A DNA stretch of 64,000 nucleotides from Carboxylicivirga sp. (GTDB taxonomy: Bacteria; Bacteroidota; Bacteroidia; Bacteroidales; Marinilabiliaceae). The stretch covers positions 1 through 64,000 of the forward strand of contig JAOARW010000053.1 of NCBI GenBank assembly GCA_025210475.1, given 5' to 3'. The notes beneath the pieces were generated by a model. It was not told the DNA's origin. It was given only the letters and a program-made list of their open reading frames with translations, and ran no database searches. Below are positions 1-7,469 of the stretch, piece by piece (the first letter of the stretch is position 1; each line of letters opens with the position of its first letter). The translations under genes and the position numbers were made by a program.

Positions 1-33
1 TCTACGTTCGACATGATGCGATACAAAACTCAT
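1..33 (-). CDS. Possible 5' end of a gene running off the left edge
   Basis: An ATG on the minus strand at 33-31 opens a frame reading MSFVSHHVERR before the window ends. A purine-rich AAGGAG sequence lies about 6 nt upstream of it (plus-strand 39-45), which would be a good ribosome binding site. Eleven codons are too few to identify a family. It would be divergent from the gene at 117. The start could be fortuitous. Confidence 0.3.
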   Translation of the reverse strand, partial: MSFVSHHVERR

Positions 34-116
34 ATGTAACTCCTTTTTAATCACATCTTTAAGTTAATGAAAATCCAAAACAAAACCAACTTAAATAACT
101 ATTAATCTGAGACTTA

Positions 117-518
117 ATGGTATTATTGCCTTGCAAAGGTATCGATTTAATACATAATTGGTTAGATCGTTATGGTGGGGATATAGCTTTAAGATATATG
201 AAAGCCTTAGCTGATAATGCATATATCAAAGGTAATTGCAAAGCCCTAAAGAAAATAAATCGTGAGATAGATACGATATGGAAAGATATGGAGAAAGAGG
301 ATAAAGAAGAATTGAAAGGTTTATTAAAAAATGAAATCGGTGAAGACGTTGATGAAATTAATAGATTGAAAAAGATTAATAATATTAAAAAAAGAGGGGT
401 AATAAGAAACAAAAAAGAATACGAACTAATATTAAATGAGGTCGAATTTATTTATAAAGATGATAGTATGAGGGATGAAATTATTCTTTTAAATACATTA
501 CTTTCTAAATATAAATAA
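117..518 (+). CDS. Unknown small charged protein, 133 residues
   Basis: I do not recognise this protein. It has no signal peptide or membrane segment. It is predicted mostly helical and highly charged, with a Lys/Glu/Asp-rich middle (about residues 45-105: repeated KK, EKED and EEL stretches) and only two cysteines near the N-terminus (C6, C41). The ATG at 117 is the first start after an in-frame TGA at 108. The gene stands alone, followed by palindromic sequence and a hairpin terminator, with no operon partner. AT-rich composition and isolation between non-coding palindromes would fit an accessory or recently acquired gene, but that is inference. Coding status is supported by the uninterrupted frame and terminator only. 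Confidence 0.55.
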   Translation: MVLLPCKGIDLIHNWLDRYGGDIALRYMKALADNAYIKGNCKALKKINREIDTIWKDMEKEDKEELKGLLKNEIGEDVDEINRLKKINNIKKRGVIRNKKEYELILNEVEFIYKDDSMRDEIILLNTLLSKYK

Positions 519-817
519 GCCCTAGCTGAGCGAAATCTTAGACTTCGTTCGAATTGAAAGTTAGTTTGCAACTAACATTAAGGAGCAAATAAATAAATGA
601 GAATAGAAAGCCACGTTAGCAATAGCGTGGCTTTTGTTTGTTAAAGCTGCCAACAAAGTCGAGTTGGGAGGAGATATTTATTAGATGTTTTGATTATAAA
701 ATAAGTGGTACGGATTGCAATTCCACGCCAGCGTGCGACAGTAAAGTAGACAAAGACAACTGGTATAGTTAGACGAAGTTGCAAACTTCGCCGAGCAGGG
801 GAAATCTTAACCGGGGC
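519..817. other. Non-coding stretch with small palindromes
   Basis: About 300 bases between the unknown gene and ruvC hold no convincing gene. Visible structure: TTAGTT/AACTAA around 564, the terminator hairpin at 607-634, and a perfect 7-bp hairpin CGAAGTT-GCA-AACTTCG at 774-790. Two similar words, GAGCGAAATCTTA (about 528) and GAGCAGGGGAAATCTTA (about 793), recur about 265 bp apart, so part of the stretch may be a decayed repeat. Confidence 0.5.
607..634 (+). terminator. Intrinsic terminator after the 133-residue gene
   Basis: Perfect 9-bp stem AAAGCCACG (607-615) with CGTGGCTTT (626-634), a 10-nt loop and a T-rich tail (TTTTGTTTGTT). It lies about 90 nt after the stop at 518. Confidence 0.65.
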
Positions 818-1372
818 TTATTTCTTGACCCTTCCCGGGTTTTTGTTGATAAACTCTTTCCAGCTTTTAGCGCCGGTGCCAATGTTGATTTTCTGATTTT
901 GCAGGAAGTGGCAATAGGCTGCTGCCAATCCATCGGTGGCATCGAGGTATTTGGGAATCTCTTTTAGCTTCAGCATGTTTTGAAGCAGCATGGCTACTTG
1001 TTCTTTCGAAGCGCGACCATTGCCGGTGATGGCCTGCTTAATACGCAGGGGTGCATATTCGAAAATAGGCAGTGAACGCGATAAGGCAGCGGCCATAGCC
1101 ACACCCTGCGCCCGTCCCAGTTTGAGCATCGATTGCACATTTTTACCGTAGAAAGGTGCCTCAATGGCTAACTCATCGGGGTGATAAGTATCCACCAACT
1201 GCACCACCCGTTCAAATATCTTTTGAAGTTTCAGGTAATGATCGCCATACTTGTGCAATTCAAGCACACCCATGGTTACCATGTCGGCTTTGGAGCCAAC
1301 AGAACGAATAATGCCGTAGCCCATCACTGTGGTACCCGGGTCAATGCCTAATATGATGCGCTCCTTAGCCAA
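818..1372 (-). CDS. ruvC: Holliday junction resolvase RuvC
   Basis: RuvC is the endonuclease that cuts four-way DNA junctions made by RuvAB during recombination and repair; it acts as a dimer in the cytoplasm. At 184 residues it has normal family length. The four catalytic acids are visible: D11 in GIDPG, E71 in AIEAPF, and D144 and D147 in [12 protein letters not shown]. The basic N-terminal strand and the [14 protein letters not shown] helix (about 77-90) are typical. The ATG at 1372 overlaps the end of the DUF4286 gene by 8 nt, so the two are translationally coupled. It is the last gene of a minus-strand run from rplU. No clear terminator follows it. Confidence 0.96.
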   Translation of the reverse strand: MAKERIILGIDPGTTVMGYGIIRSVGSKADMVTMGVLELHKYGDHYLKLQKIFERVVQLVDTYHPDELAIEAPFYGKNVQSMLKLGRAQGVAMAAALSRSLPIFEYAPLRIKQAITGNGRASKEQVAMLLQNMLKLKEIPKYLDATDGLAAAYCHFLQNQKINIGTGAKSWKEFINKNPGRVKK

Positions 1373-1673
1373 GTTTTACTTCGTTTAAAATAGAACTGAA
1401 GGTAAGGCATTTGTCGCCGAATGATTCTTTGGCATTATTAATCAATATGGCATTGTATTTATTGATGGTATCCAGATCGGTCGGATTAGTCACCTGCATC
1501 TGGCAGGAGTAATTGGTGTTGCCTTCTTCTACAACCGCCATCACCTGGTACAATTCCACCCGAATGTTTTTCACCAAATCTTTCATGGTTGGTATGTAGT
1601 TGCGATTCATCCATTTCTTCCATTCATCCGTCACGGAATCGTCAATCATAAAAGTGGTGTTGAAAATATACAT
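1365..1673 (-). CDS. DUF4286 family small protein
   Basis: A 102-residue cytoplasmic protein matching the Bacteroidota family DUF4286 as I remember it: it opens [12 protein letters not shown], has a [11 protein letters not shown] segment, and ends in a conserved FSSILNEV. The fold is expected to be a ferredoxin-like alpha/beta dimer of the type that binds small ligands, but no function is established. It overlaps ruvC by 8 nt and lies downstream of serS, from which it is separated by an 82-nt spacer with a perfect inverted repeat. Coupling to ruvC suggests co-expression, not necessarily a role in recombination. Confidence 0.8.
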   Translation of the reverse strand: MYIFNTTFMIDDSVTDEWKKWMNRNYIPTMKDLVKNIRVELYQVMAVVEEGNTNYSCQMQVTNPTDLDTINKYNAILINNAKESFGDKCLTFSSILNEVKLG

Positions 1674-1699
1674 GCTAAACTAGTTTACAAGTAAAAAAT

Positions 1700-1743
1700 A
1701 GGCAGAAGGCAGAAGTATTGTTAATAACCTCTGCCTTCTGCCT
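1700..1743. repeat. Perfect 14-bp inverted repeat between serS and DUF4286
   Basis: AGGCAGAAGGCAGA at 1700-1713 is exactly complementary to TCTGCCTTCTGCCT at 1730-1743, with a 16-nt loop. Each arm is itself a tandem of AGGCAGA. A further TCTTCTGCCTA follows at 1749-1758. There is no long T-run, so it is a weak terminator at best. Similar AGGCAGAAG words reappear in a spacer at 38042. Confidence 0.75.
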
Positions 1744-1755
1744 TATATCTTCTGC

Positions 1756-3027
1756 CTATTTGATAGTATCAAATCCACAATAAGGAACTAATACTTCAGG
1801 TATTTTAATTCCTTCAGGTGTTTGATTATTTTCCAATATGGCGGCAACAATACGTGGTAAAGCCAAAGCACTACCATTTAATGTGTGAGCCAATTGTGCT
1901 TTTTTCTCGCCTTCTTCTTTGTAACGTAGTTTTAGTCGGTTAGCCTGGTAGCTTTCGAAATTCGAAACCGAACTTACTTCCAACCAGCGCTCCTGGGCAG
2001 CTGAGTATACTTCAAAATCGTAAGTTAAGGCTGCAGTAAAACTGGTATCGCCACCACATAAACGCAGGATGCGCCAAGGTAACTCAAGTTTCTCTACCAA
2101 TGTCTGTACGTGTGCCACCATTTTATCTAATATCTCGTACGATTTATCAGGATGGGCTACCTGTACAATTTCCACTTTGTCGAACTGGTGCAGACGATTT
2201 AAGCCACGCACATGAGCGCCCCACGAACCAGCTTCGCGACGGAAACAAGCAGAGTAAGCGCAGTGCTTAACCGGCATTTCAGATGCTTTTAAAATAACAT
2301 CGCGGAAAATATTGGTTACCGGCACCTCGGCTGTTGGAATCAAATAAAGGTTATCAGCTGTAACGTGGTACATCTGTCCTTCCTTATCAGGTAACTGGCC
2401 TGTTCCAAAACCAGAGTCTTCATTCACTACCAGTGGAGGAATTACTTCGCTGTAACCCGCCTTGTCGGCTTCATCAAGAAAGAAGTTGATTAATGCACGT
2501 TGCAGGCGGGCTCCCTTACCTTTGTACACCGGGAAACCGGCTCCGGTAATTTTGGTACCCAGTTCAAAATCGATGAGGTCGTATTTTTTTATCAGGTCCC
2601 AATGTGGTTCTTTAACCTCCAACTGGGGCATATTACCACCATTGGAAACTTCCACATTGTCTTCTTCACCTTTTCCCGGAGGAACGATTTCATTGGGAAT
2701 GTTTGGCAATGCTACCAATTGTTCGTTTAGCTGCGCCGTAATTTCATCCAGGGAAGTATTTAATTCTTTAATTTTATCTTTTAGCTCACCAGTTCTGGCC
2801 TTGGCCTGGTTAGCTTCTTCTGCTTTTCCTTCTTTAAAAAGCTGACCGATCTGTTTTGATAAACCATTCATCTCCTGTTGAAACGATTCGGCTTCCACCT
2901 GTGTGGATTTTCTTCGGTTATCCAGATCAATGATTGCTTCAACGATTTCGCTGGCGTCGAAGTTCTTTATTTTCAGTCGTTCTACGACTAATTCTTTATT
3001 ATCCTGAATGAATTTTAAGGTCAACAT
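1756..3027 (-). CDS. serS: Seryl-tRNA synthetase
   Basis: Charges tRNA-Ser (and tRNA-Sec where present) with serine using ATP; cytoplasmic class II homodimer. The 423 residues show the N-terminal long-arm coiled coil (about 27-105) that binds the tRNA variable arm, the serine-binding TAE (232-234), motif 2 (CFRREAGSWGAHVRGLNRLH, 261-280, continuing QFDKVE) and motif 3 near the C-terminus (NGSALALPRIVAAILENNQ). The ALPRIVAAILEN form of motif 3 is the usual Bacteroidota version. It lies 90 nt downstream of rpmA on the same strand, probably in one transcript with rplU and rpmA or with its own weak promoter. Confidence 0.97.
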   Translation of the reverse strand: MLTLKFIQDNKELVVERLKIKNFDASEIVEAIIDLDNRRKSTQVEAESFQQEMNGLSKQIGQLFKEGKAEEANQAKARTGELKDKIKELNTSLDEITAQLNEQLVALPNIPNEIVPPGKGEEDNVEVSNGGNMPQLEVKEPHWDLIKKYDLIDFELGTKITGAGFPVYKGKGARLQRALINFFLDEADKAGYSEVIPPLVVNEDSGFGTGQLPDKEGQMYHVTADNLYLIPTAEVPVTNIFRDVILKASEMPVKHCAYSACFRREAGSWGAHVRGLNRLHQFDKVEIVQVAHPDKSYEILDKMVAHVQTLVEKLELPWRILRLCGGDTSFTAALTYDFEVYSAAQERWLEVSSVSNFESYQANRLKLRYKEEGEKKAQLAHTLNGSALALPRIVAAILENNQTPEGIKIPEVLVPYCGFDTIK

Positions 3028-3116
3028 ATTGTTGTATTGTTAGCGAGTAAAAAAAATCTCCTGAAATTATTACGAAAGTAATAAAAACAGGAGATTTAAT
3101 AATCTTTTCAATAATC

Positions 3117-3380
3117 TTATTCAGCAGTGAATGGTTCTACTGATACATAAGATTTGTTGTTTCTTTTCTTGCGGAAAGCAACAGTACCATTTACCAAAGC
3201 GAACAAAGTGTGGTCTTTACCCATACCTACGTTTTCACCTGGGTGGTGCTGAGTTCCACGCTGTCTAACGATAATGTTACCAGCTTTGGCAGCCTGACCG
3301 CCATAAATTTTTACGCCGAGTCGTTTACTTTCCGACTCTCTACCGTTCTTCGAACTACCGACGCCTTTCTTATGTGCCAT
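3117..3380 (-). CDS. rpmA: 50S ribosomal protein L27
   Basis: L27 is a component of the large ribosomal subunit whose N-terminus reaches the peptidyl transferase centre. The 87 residues start [16 protein letters not shown], the family signature, with no cleaved N-terminal extension of the Firmicutes type. The GGQ-x5[15 protein letters not shown] core is intact. It follows rplU by 23 nt, the usual rplU-rpmA pair. Confidence 0.97.
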   Translation of the reverse strand: MAHKKGVGSSKNGRESESKRLGVKIYGGQAAKAGNIIVRQRGTQHHPGENVGMGKDHTLFALVNGTVAFRKKRNNKSYVSVEPFTAE

Positions 3381-3403
3381 CTTATTCTAATTTTTTGAGT
3401 TTT

Positions 3404-3715
3404 TTAACCTACGATTTCTTCAATTTGAATTTGCGTGAAGCACTGACGGTGTCCGTTCTTCTTTCTGTAACCTTTTCTTCTTTTCTTTTTGAAAACGATT
3501 ACTTTATCACCTTTTACGTGTGATAGAACTTTCGCAGTTACTTTAGCACCTTCTACAACAGGAGCGCCAATTTTAACTTCTCCTTCGTTGTCTGTTAAAA
3601 GAACTTTTTCAAATTCAACTGTAGCACCTTCCTCGGCACTCAATCGATGCACAAAGATTTTTCTTTCTTTCTCAACTTTAAATTGCTGTCCAGCAATGTC
3701 AACAATTGCGTACAT
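3404..3715 (-). CDS. rplU: 50S ribosomal protein L21
   Basis: L21 binds 23S rRNA in the large subunit. I place the start at 3715 ([15 protein letters not shown]), giving 103 residues, the normal family length. A longer frame reaches back to 3802, but its first 29 residues match nothing in L21, and a strong promoter at 3800-3831 would start the transcript at about 3793, after that longer start. The [16 protein letters not shown] segment near the C-terminus is the rRNA-binding basic patch. The resulting 5' leader is about 75-80 nt and could hold a regulatory fold. Confidence 0.95.
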   Translation of the reverse strand: MYAIVDIAGQQFKVEKERKIFVHRLSAEEGATVEFEKVLLTDNEGEVKIGAPVVEGAKVTAKVLSHVKGDKVIVFKKKRRKGYRKKNGHRQCFTQIQIEEIVG

Positions 3716-3799
3716 GTCACCAATTATTAATGGTTTTCTCCAGGAGGTGGACTTCTTTTTTAAAGTCACTTTTTCTACCCCACAGGATTCAATGGAGTG

Positions 3800-3831
3800 C
3801 AAAAGTATATAAAATTAGTTTTCAACACAAA
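3800..3831 (-). promoter_or_regulatory. Bacteroidota-type promoter for rplU-rpmA
   Basis: On the minus strand, TTTG (3831-3828), a 20-nt spacer, then TACTTTTG (3807-3800) fit the TTTG-N19/21-TAnnTTTG consensus of the phylum's housekeeping sigma factor. Transcription should begin near 3793. Confidence 0.75.
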
Positions 3832-3934
3832 TAAAAGAGCTTATTCAGCGCTGAAAATTAGTTTTTTATACCTCTCAAAAATAATGAATCACTTTTAAAA
3901 AGGCGCTTTAACTCAATTGTTAAAAAGTAATTAC

Positions 3935-3942
3935 TATATTTG
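3935..3942 (+). promoter_or_regulatory. Probable -7 box before the DUF151 gene
   Basis: TATATTTG fits TAnnTTTG and lies 87 nt before the ATG at 4029. I find no good TTTG at the expected distance upstream. Confidence 0.35.
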
Positions 3943-4028
3943 TTTGAACGTATTAATAACACTAATCAGCTCTTTTTCGGCTTTTTAAATCAGAATTTGA
4001 AAAAGAGTTTACGATCGATATAGCACAT

Positions 4029-4628
4029 ATGAGCAGAAAGAAGATCAAGTTAAATATTCTTGGTTTATCCTATAGCCAAACTCAATCAGGCGCCTACGCA
4101 TTAGTGTTGGCCGAGGAAGATGGAGAAAGAAGAATACCGATTATTATTGGAGGAGTTGAAGCTCAGTCAATTGCTATAAAGCTCGAAGGGTTAGAGCCGC
4201 CACGCCCGCTAACACATGATTTGTTTCTAAATTTTTCAAAGTCATTTAATATTGAGGTAACCGAAGTGGTGGTTTATAAGCTAGAAGAAGGCATCTTTTA
4301 TTCAGAACTGGTTTGTAAAAAGGGCAACGAGCAGCTGCACATCGATTCGCGTACTTCAGATGCTGTTGCTTTGGCTTTGCGCTTTGGCTGTCCCATCTAC
4401 ACCTACGAAGATATAATTGAAAAGGCCGGCATTGTGCTCGATTTCGATAAGAAAGAAGAAGGACATGCCATCACTCCTGTAGAACCAACCGGTTCGAAAG
4501 AAGGAGCAGTAAAATATAAGTCTAAAACCATTGATGAGCTTAAACGACTTCTGGATGAGGCCATCAAGGCTGAAGACTACGAAAAAGCTTCCAAGATAAG
4601 GGATGAAATTAACCGTCGGGAGAAATAG
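4029..4628 (+). CDS. Bifunctional nuclease family (DUF151) protein with UVR motif
   Basis: The first ~140 residues are the DUF151/bifunctional nuclease domain (LGLSYSQTQSGAYALVLAEE near the N-terminus, then RTSDAVALALRFGCPIY around 109-125). Some members of the family have been reported to cut DNA and RNA. Residues ~163-199 form a UvrB/UvrC-type motif (IDELKRLLDEAIKAEDYEKA, then SKIRDEINRR), a two-helix protein-contact module. The 199-residue length and domain order match the form found in Bacteroidota. No signal peptide, so cytoplasmic. The nucleoside transporter starts 52 nt downstream, so they may be co-transcribed. The link to DNA repair suggested by the UVR motif is inference. Confidence 0.85.
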   Translation: MSRKKIKLNILGLSYSQTQSGAYALVLAEEDGERRIPIIIGGVEAQSIAIKLEGLEPPRPLTHDLFLNFSKSFNIEVTEVVVYKLEEGIFYSELVCKKGNEQLHIDSRTSDAVALALRFGCPIYTYEDIIEKAGIVLDFDKKEEGHAITPVEPTGSKEGAVKYKSKTIDELKRLLDEAIKAEDYEKASKIRDEINRREK

Positions 4629-4680
4629 CTATCCCCATCTTTTATCGAATTAATCTAAAACATCAAAAATCCAAATTAAT

Positions 4681-6075
4681 ATGAAGAAGTATCTTCTTAC
4701 CTCTTTTTGTTTGCTATTAACAAGCGTTATATTCTCTCAAACAACAACCGAACAAGTAGTAGAAGTTTCAACAGCAGCATCATTCGATTTTCAAAGTATT
4801 TTGCGTGGTGTTTTTGGTATGGCTGTTCTTATAGGAATTGCCTGGTTATTTAGTTTAAACCGTAAAGCAATTTCATGGAAGATTGTGGGTATCGGATTAG
4901 GTATACAGGTTTTATTGGCCGTGTGTGTGTTATATGTACCATTTGTTCAAACAATTTTTGAGTTCTTTGGCAAACTGTTTACGTTGGTACTCGACTTTAC
5001 CAAAGTAGGAACCGAATTTCTGTTGGGAGACCTGCTGGATACCAGTAGCTATGGTTATATTTTTGCTTTTCAAATACTACCAACCATTATATTCTTTTCG
5101 GCATTAACCAGTGTGCTGTTTTACCTGGGCGTTATTCAAAAAATTGTAATGGTATTGGCATGGATGCTGACGAAAGCATTAAAACTATCGGGTGCTGAGA
5201 GTTTATCTGTTGCCGGAAATATTTTCCTTGGTCAAACAGAGGCTCCTCTGATGATTAAAGCCTACCTGCCAAAAATGAATGCTTCCGAAATGTTTTTGGT
5301 GATGGTGGGAGGTATGGCCACCGTTGCCGGTGGTGTATTAGCTGCCTATATTGGTTTTTTAGGTGGTGACGATCCGGCACAACGACTAATGTTTGCCAAG
5401 CACTTATTAACAGCTTCCGTAATGGCGGCGCCGGGAGCCATTGTCATTTCAAAAGTATTGGTGCCACAAACAGAAGAAATAGCGTCAGAGATTAAGATTT
5501 CAATGGATAAAATTGGAAGTAATATCCTGGATGCGATGAGTAATGGAACAACTGAAGGATTAAAGCTAGCAGCAAATGTAGGTGCTATGCTATTAGTGTT
5601 TTTTGCTTTTATTGCGCTCATTAATTACGGTTTTGATAAGATTGGTGAGTGGACAACTTTGAATGCGGCCATTGCAGAAATGACTAATGGGCAGTATGAA
5701 CACTTTAATCTTGAGTTTATATTAGGTTATTGTCTGGCACCGCTTATGTGGCTTATCGGGGTGCCATCGCAAGACATCACCTTGGTGGGTCAGTTATTGG
5801 GCGAAAAGATTATCGCCAGTGAATTTGTTGGCTATACCAGTTTAGCTGAGTTCAAATCTACGGGGGCTTTAATGAATAGTAAATCTGTTATTATGGCTAC
5901 CTATATGTTATGTGGATTTGCCAACTTTGCTTCCATCGGTATTCAGATTGGCGGGATAGGCGGATTGGCACCTAACAAACGAGAGTTCTTATCTAAATTT
6001 GGATTCAGGGCTTTACTGGCTGGTACGCTGGCTTCGTTAATGTCGGCCACGATTGTTGGTATGATAATGGGATAA
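4681..6075 (+). CDS. Concentrative nucleoside transporter (NupC/CNT family)
   Basis: A polytopic inner-membrane protein expected to import nucleosides by proton or sodium symport. It has about ten hydrophobic segments. Typical CNT sequences are visible: GNIFLGQTEAPLMIKAYLP (about 180-198), the GGMATVAGGVLAAYIGFLG hairpin (about 210-229), and LMNSKSVIMATYMLCGFANF then ASIGIQIGGIGGLAP near the C-terminus. Residues 1-20 look like a cleavable signal peptide (ends VIFSQ), common in Bacteroidota CNTs. Length 464 is slightly above the ~400-residue bacterial norm because of that N-terminus. Substrate (pyrimidine or purine nucleosides) cannot be read from sequence. Confidence 0.93.
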   Translation: MKKYLLTSFCLLLTSVIFSQTTTEQVVEVSTAASFDFQSILRGVFGMAVLIGIAWLFSLNRKAISWKIVGIGLGIQVLLAVCVLYVPFVQTIFEFFGKLFTLVLDFTKVGTEFLLGDLLDTSSYGYIFAFQILPTIIFFSALTSVLFYLGVIQKIVMVLAWMLTKALKLSGAESLSVAGNIFLGQTEAPLMIKAYLPKMNASEMFLVMVGGMATVAGGVLAAYIGFLGGDDPAQRLMFAKHLLTASVMAAPGAIVISKVLVPQTEEIASEIKISMDKIGSNILDAMSNGTTEGLKLAANVGAMLLVFFAFIALINYGFDKIGEWTTLNAAIAEMTNGQYEHFNLEFILGYCLAPLMWLIGVPSQDITLVGQLLGEKIIASEFVGYTSLAEFKSTGALMNSKSVIMATYMLCGFANFASIGIQIGGIGGLAPNKREFLSKFGFRALLAGTLASLMSATIVGMIMG

Positions 6076-6082
6076 CAAAAAA

Positions 6083-6106
6083 ACCCTTGGATTAAACTCC
6101 AAGGGT
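6083..6106. terminator. Bidirectional terminator hairpin
   Basis: Perfect 9-bp stem ACCCTTGGA (6083-6091) and TCCAAGGGT (6098-6106). The plus-strand A-run just before it (6078-6083) gives a U-run for minus-strand transcripts, so it best terminates the lipoprotein gene at 6131-6916; it may also stop the transporter transcript. Confidence 0.75.
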
Positions 6107-6130
6107 CTTACAATTTCTTATTAGAGAACA

Positions 6131-6916
6131 TTAAATTCCGCGGGCATCAACGTGTACCGATTTTTGAATAATTAATGTTCCATCTGCAGTTTTGCATTTG
6201 GCAATAACATTGAAAGTTTTATTTACCGAACTTCCTTTAGGCAACTTAATACGAATCTCTGCTTTCTTGCCCGATAATTTTCTTGCCGGGCTAAGGTTTT
6301 TGTGGAAGAATTTACCTTCGATCAATTGTCCTTCAAAAAACTCAACAGACTTCACACTTTTAGCTCCATCACCAACCAATGAAAGGCTAAGGATATAACT
6401 GCCGCTAGTGCGAATGTTGTCTTTTTTAACAATCTTAAGTACAGGATCCGGACGCAATTTACCTAAGTTGGTGTAGCGCTTCATTCCTGCTCCAGGTAAG
6501 CCGTTTTTATATTCGTACTCGGCTGTAATGTTGCCCTGACGGTCATAACGTTTACAAACACCATGAAGTCTACCGTCTTTGTAAGGCTGTTCTTTGTATA
6601 CTTTACCGGTTGAGTGGTATGTTAAGCGAACGCCTTCTTTTTTGTTGTTGACATAGTTAATTGTTTCTGCCAACTTACCGCTTTTGGTGAAGCGCTTTGA
6701 AATACCATGGCGAATGGCGGATTTACTGCCATCCTGAAATTTCATTGATATTTCCCACTCAACTGGTGAGCTAGGATCATCATTGAAATGACGTTTTTTA
6801 ATGATGGTGCCATCGGCACTTTTGTTGGTTTTAACAACTTCTTTTTGCGGTGCGAAAAATTGACAACTACTTAGCGTAATTGCCATAATCGCGACCATTA
6901 AACTTAAATGTTTCAT
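6131..6916 (-). CDS. MORN-like repeat lipoprotein
   Basis: 261 residues with a lipoprotein signal peptide (lipobox LSSC, lipidated Cys at 19), so anchored to a membrane, probably outer or periplasmic face. Residues ~75-160 hold three or four copies of the MORN-variant/YwqK-type repeat (GxxxxYxxxGKxxxxxxYxxGxxxG: HGISKRFTKSGKLAETINY, GVRLTYHSTGKVYKEQPYKD, GVCKRYDRQGNITAEYEYKN). The last ~95 residues are a separate beta-rich domain. Such repeat lipoproteins are common in Bacteroidota and have no proven role. It lies alone between two terminators, so is probably monocistronic. Confidence 0.75.
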   Translation of the reverse strand: MKHLSLMVAIMAITLSSCQFFAPQKEVVKTNKSADGTIIKKRHFNDDPSSPVEWEISMKFQDGSKSAIRHGISKRFTKSGKLAETINYVNNKKEGVRLTYHSTGKVYKEQPYKDGRLHGVCKRYDRQGNITAEYEYKNGLPGAGMKRYTNLGKLRPDPVLKIVKKDNIRTSGSYILSLSLVGDGAKSVKSVEFFEGQLIEGKFFHKNLSPARKLSGKKAEIRIKLPKGSSVNKTFNVIAKCKTADGTLIIQKSVHVDARGI

Positions 6917-6953
6917 GATAAAAAGGGGGTAGTTTTAATATAAGGATTAAAAA

Positions 6954-6978
6954 AGGCTGTCAACGTTATTGACAGCCT
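6954..6978 (-). terminator. Terminator of trxA
   Basis: Perfect 10-bp stem AGGCTGTCAA (6954-6963) and TTGACAGCCT (6969-6978) with a 5-nt loop, followed on the minus strand by a U-run (plus-strand AAAAAA before 6954). Confidence 0.85.
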
Positions 6979-6998
6979 CAAAATTTCGTATGCAAATT

Positions 6999-7316
6999 CT
7001 ACATTAAAGCATCCAATTTCGATGCTAATATAGTTTTAGGAACTGCTCCTACTTGTTTGTCTACTACTTCGCCATTTTTAAAGAACAAAATAGTAGGAAT
7101 GTTACGAATACCGAACTTCACAGAAGTACCAGGATTACTGTCAACATCCATTTTAGTGATAACGGCTTTCTCACCGTATTCTTCAGCCAATTCTTTAACA
7201 ATAGGTGTAACCATACGACATGGTCCGCACCACTCAGCCCAGAAATCAACCAATACTGGCTTGTCTGATTTTAATACTAACTCTTCAAAATTGGCATCAG
7301 TAACTTCGATCAACAT
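6999..7316 (-). CDS. trxA: Thioredoxin
   Basis: A 105-residue cytoplasmic thioredoxin that reduces protein disulfides. The active site WCGPC gives the redox cysteines C30 and C33; the cis-proline is P74 in [10 protein letters not shown]25 is the buried acid ([10 protein letters not shown]). No signal peptide, so it is not one of the periplasmic TlpA-type proteins. It has its own promoter (7379-7412) and terminator and is therefore probably monocistronic, although dnaE lies upstream on the same strand. Confidence 0.96.
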   Translation of the reverse strand: MLIEVTDANFEELVLKSDKPVLVDFWAEWCGPCRMVTPIVKELAEEYGEKAVITKMDVDSNPGTSVKFGIRNIPTILFFKNGEVVDKQVGAVPKTILASKLDALM

Positions 7317-7378
7317 AGCAAATCTGTTTTACTTTATTATTATAAAAATTTTAACTTCTTAATTTAAACGTAATTGAC

Positions 7379-7412
7379 CAAAGGTATATAAAATAACTTC
7401 GGTCTGTCCAAA
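7379..7412 (-). promoter_or_regulatory. Promoter of trxA
   Basis: Minus-strand TTTG (7412-7409), 22-nt spacer, TACCTTTG (7386-7379). The -7 box is a perfect match; the spacer is one nucleotide longer than usual. The leader would be about 55-60 nt. Confidence 0.55.
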
Positions 7413-7469
7413 AATACACATTTTTTAATAGATAGATAAAAAAATGTAACTGATTCTCATCAAGCCTAC

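Noticed and set aside
774..830. Integron attC-like recombination site
   Set aside because: A hairpin is present, but I cannot find the paired core-site sequences, and there is no integrase or cassette array.
3716..3802. A 29-codon N-terminal extension of rplU
   Set aside because: It matches nothing in L21 and begins upstream of the predicted transcription start set by the promoter at 3800-3831.
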